Shown piece by piece: positions 61,716 through 64,000 of a DNA stretch of 64,000 nt (within the stretch, counting starts at the first letter, position 1; each line of letters begins with the position of its first letter). A program made the position numbers and the translations under genes. Under the pieces are notes generated by a model that worked only from the letters and a program-made list of their open reading frames with translations, was not told the DNA's origin and did no database searches. Source of the DNA: Nitrospirota bacterium (GTDB taxonomy: Bacteria > Nitrospirota > Thermodesulfovibrionia > SZUA-242); contig JACRHH010000015.1 in assembly GCA_016212095.1 (NCBI GenBank), positions 1-64,000 of the forward strand. The letters are read 5' to 3'.

Positions 61716-63386
61716 ATGATAAATAACGTATACAAAATTATTGCAGACGCCGTAACTCCGCTCATGCCCAGCTGGGGAATAAGCGAACTTCCTCGCTTCG
61801 AGGTTCAGACCCCGAAAATCGAGGCGCACGGGGATTTGGCCACTAATCTTGCCATGCTTCTTGCCAGGCCGCTGCGCCGCGCTCCGCGGCAGGTGGCAGA
61901 GGAGATAAAGGCGGCGATAGAGCAGGCGACGGACGCTTTCTCGGCCATCGAGATAGCCGGGCCTGGGTTTATCAATTTCCGGTTCGGAAACGCCTTCTGG
62001 CACGGAAATCTTTATAAAATCCTGCACGAAGACCGCGCGTATCTGCGCCCGGACATAGGTGGCGGCGCGCGTGTGCAGGTTGAGTTCGTCTCGGCCAACC
62101 CAACCGGGCCGCTTCACATCGGCCACGGACGCGGCGCGGCTGTGGGGCTTGCGCTTTCGAACCTGCTTTCAGCCGCCGGATTCGGCGTGGAGCGCGAGTT
62201 CTACATAAACGACGCCGGGCGGCAGGTGAAACTGCTGGGGCTTTCGGTGCATATCCGCTACAGGCAGCTTCTGGGCGAGGCGGTTGAATTGCCGGAAGAT
62301 TCCTATCGCGGCGACTACATAGCCGATGCGGCGCAGGCTTTGATCGACGAAAAGGGCGATACATACCGGAATATGGCGTTCGAGGACTGCCGCGAGGAGA
62401 TAGTGGACTGGTCGTACAAGCGGATGCTTGCCGATCTGAAGGCCGATCTGGAGTCGTTCGGCGTGGTTTTCGACACATGGAAAAGCGAGAAATCGCTGTT
62501 TGCAAGCGGCAAAGTCGCCGACGCGCTCGACGCGCTTCGCGCCGCCGGGCATGTGTACGAGAAAGACGGCGCTGTCTGGTTTGCCTCCAGCGCGTTCGGC
62601 GACGAGAAAGACCGCGTGGTCGTCAAGGCCGACGGCGAATTTACATATTTCGCCTCCGACATCGCCTATCACAAAGACAAGCTCGACAGGGGCTTCGATT
62701 CCATAATCGACATCTGGGGCGCGGATCATCACGGCTACATTTCGCGAGTTGGCGCGGCGCTTCAGGCGTTCGGCCTCGACAGGGATAAGTTTCGCGTGCT
62801 GCTCGTCCAGATCGTCAGCCTGCTTCGTGGCGGCGAGCCGGTGAAGATGTCGAAGCGTTCCGGCGAGTTTATTACCCTGCGCGAGGTGGTGGACGAAGTT
62901 GGAGCGGACATCGCCAAGTTCATTTTTCTTACCCGCCGGTGCGACAGCCATCTGGATTTCGACATCGAGACAGCCAAGGCGCAGTCGTCGGAGAATCCAG
63001 TCTATTACGTTCAATACGCCCACGCCCGCATAAACAGCATATTCAGGCAGGCTCCGTCGAAAGGTTTTCAGGGCGTTGACCGGAACGCGATGGGCACGAT
63101 AGATGTTTCGTGTCTCGTGGAGGCAGATGAAATCGGCCTGATAAAGAAACTATGCCGTTATCCGGCTGTGTTCGAGGGCGCGGCCACTTCCTGCGAGCCG
63201 CACAGAATAACGTATTATTTGCAGGAACTTGCTGGCGAATTTCACGCCTTCTACCGCAATCACCGCGTGCTTGTGGAGGACGACCGGCAGCTTGGGCTTG
63301 CGCGCATGGCTCTGGCCCGCGCGGTCGAGGTTGTGCTGCACGAGGGGCTGTCGATTCTGGGCGTGAACGCGCCGGAAGAGATGTAG
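61716..63386 (+). CDS. argS: Arginyl-tRNA synthetase
   Basis: A 556-residue class I synthetase that charges tRNA-Arg. The N-terminal additional domain is followed by the HIGH motif in SANPTGPLHIGHGRGAAVG, AHKD-like DIAYHKDKLDRGFD, DIWGADHHGYISR and the KMSKS-like KMSKRSGEFITL. The C-terminal DALR anticodon domain ends LSILGVNAPEEM. The length is normal. Clear start at ATG 61716, divergent from trxB. Confidence 0.97.
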   Translation: MINNVYKIIADAVTPLMPSWGISELPRFEVQTPKIEAHGDLATNLAMLLARPLRRAPRQVAEEIKAAIEQATDAFSAIEIAGPGFINFRFGNAFWHGNLYKILHEDRAYLRPDIGGGARVQVEFVSANPTGPLHIGHGRGAAVGLALSNLLSAAGFGVEREFYINDAGRQVKLLGLSVHIRYRQLLGEAVELPEDSYRGDYIADAAQALIDEKGDTYRNMAFEDCREEIVDWSYKRMLADLKADLESFGVVFDTWKSEKSLFASGKVADALDALRAAGHVYEKDGAVWFASSAFGDEKDRVVVKADGEFTYFASDIAYHKDKLDRGFDSIIDIWGADHHGYISRVGAALQAFGLDRDKFRVLLVQIVSLLRGGEPVKMSKRSGEFITLREVVDEVGADIAKFIFLTRRCDSHLDFDIETAKAQSSENPVYYVQYAHARINSIFRQAPSKGFQGVDRNAMGTIDVSCLVEADEIGLIKKLCRYPAVFEGAATSCEPHRITYYLQELAGEFHAFYRNHRVLVEDDRQLGLARMALARAVEVVLHEGLSILGVNAPEEM

Positions 63387-63416
63387 ATGCTATAATATGG
63401 CGAGGGAGGATAGCAT

Positions 63417-63707
63417 ATGCAGGCAACATTGCCGCTCGAAGCCTTTGAAGCGCTGGAAAAGAGCCTCGGCAAGGAAGAAGCGAAAAAGGTTGTGCGGTCG
63501 ATAGAGACCACGATAACCGATCTGACCGAGTATCGCTGGAAGTCCAGCAAGGACGAGCTTCTGGATGCCATGAGAGCGGAGTTCGTGACCCGCGATCTTC
63601 TTGAGCGGCGCAATGCCGAACTTAGAGCCGACATTATAAAATGGATGTTCATTTTCTGGTGCGGACAGATCGGCGTGATCTTCGCTTTGCTGAAATTGGC
63701 GCGTTGA
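63417..63707 (+). CDS. DUF1640-like coiled-coil membrane protein
   Basis: A 96-residue protein: a helical soluble part (LEAFEALEKSLGKEEAKKVVRSIETTI, then a coiled coil with RAEFVTRDLLERRNAELRADIIK) and one C-terminal membrane helix (MFIFWCGQIGVIFALLKLA). Small proteins of this sort, related to the CCDC90/MCU-regulator fold, are common and of unknown role in bacteria. GGGAGG lies just before the start. Confidence 0.8.
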   Translation: MQATLPLEAFEALEKSLGKEEAKKVVRSIETTITDLTEYRWKSSKDELLDAMRAEFVTRDLLERRNAELRADIIKWMFIFWCGQIGVIFALLKLAR

Positions 63708-63712
63708 TTTGA

Positions 63713-64000
<288 letters not shown>

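Overview
The window reads as a chromosomal segment of an anaerobic, Gram-negative bacterium with a GC-rich genome, most likely Desulfobacterota/Deltaproteobacteria-like or an uncultivated relative. Supporting points are a TamB-type envelope protein, a triheme c-type cytochrome, [NiFe]-hydrogenase maturation genes (hypD, hypE), a CooT nickel protein, a RACo-like corrinoid activator, a double-cubane-cluster reductase with its ATPase, and a selenocysteine (Sec) pathway (selA, selB). The taxonomic guess is inference; no rRNA or tRNA gene was recognised.

Layout. 1-6.7 kb: the tail of an IS3-type transposase, a palindromic intergenic repeat, an AAA/DUF4143 ATPase, a secreted CARDB-type protein and a frameshifted RCC1-repeat lipoprotein. 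6.7-16 kb: a RACo-like activator, then a dense row of toxin-antitoxin loci, several decayed (VapBC, ParE relic, BrnTA, VapB fused to a VapC tail, MazEF), interleaved with uvrA, apbE and hemG. 16-26.6 kb: a sodium:solute symporter, then hypE and hypD separated by about 3 kb of accessory genes carrying direct repeats and a duplicated piece of hypE; next come an ATPase/PIN-like pair, a RelE-type pair and a CooT/DUF3842 nickel-linked operon. 26.6-35 kb: tamB on the plus strand; on the minus strand selB, crcB, DUF190, a cytochrome and a GH3 hexosaminidase form one run. 35-43 kb: a degraded type III restriction-modification locus that still holds an intact HATPase, DUF4325 and PIN cassette, two small unknown genes, radC, HepT/MntA, selA and an ATPase/Toprim-like pair. 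43-53 kb: mostly housekeeping (ubiB, phasin, MTA phosphorylase, folK, ATP synthase accessory proteins, glgB, a Prc protease). 53-60.7 kb: an operon-like run with a methyltransferase, two 2-hydroxyacyl-CoA-dehydratase-like proteins, a double-cubane-cluster reductase, an inserted TA pair, the activating ATPase, a MerT-like gene with an in-frame UGA, and a TPR/cyclic-nucleotide-binding protein. 60.7-64 kb: trxB, argS, a coiled-coil membrane protein and the start of tgt.

The strongest novelty candidate is the MerT-like gene at 59400-59834. Its reading frame continues through a UGA with clear coding character and homology on the far side. The UGA falls where MerT has the second Cys of its Cys-Cys pair, and a hairpin with a GGUCU apical loop starts 14 bases after the UGA. 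With selA and selB in the same window, this fits a bacterial selenoprotein embedded in a low-potential reductase operon. The second candidate is the HATPase/STAS-like/PIN cassette that remains intact between the ruins of mod and res.
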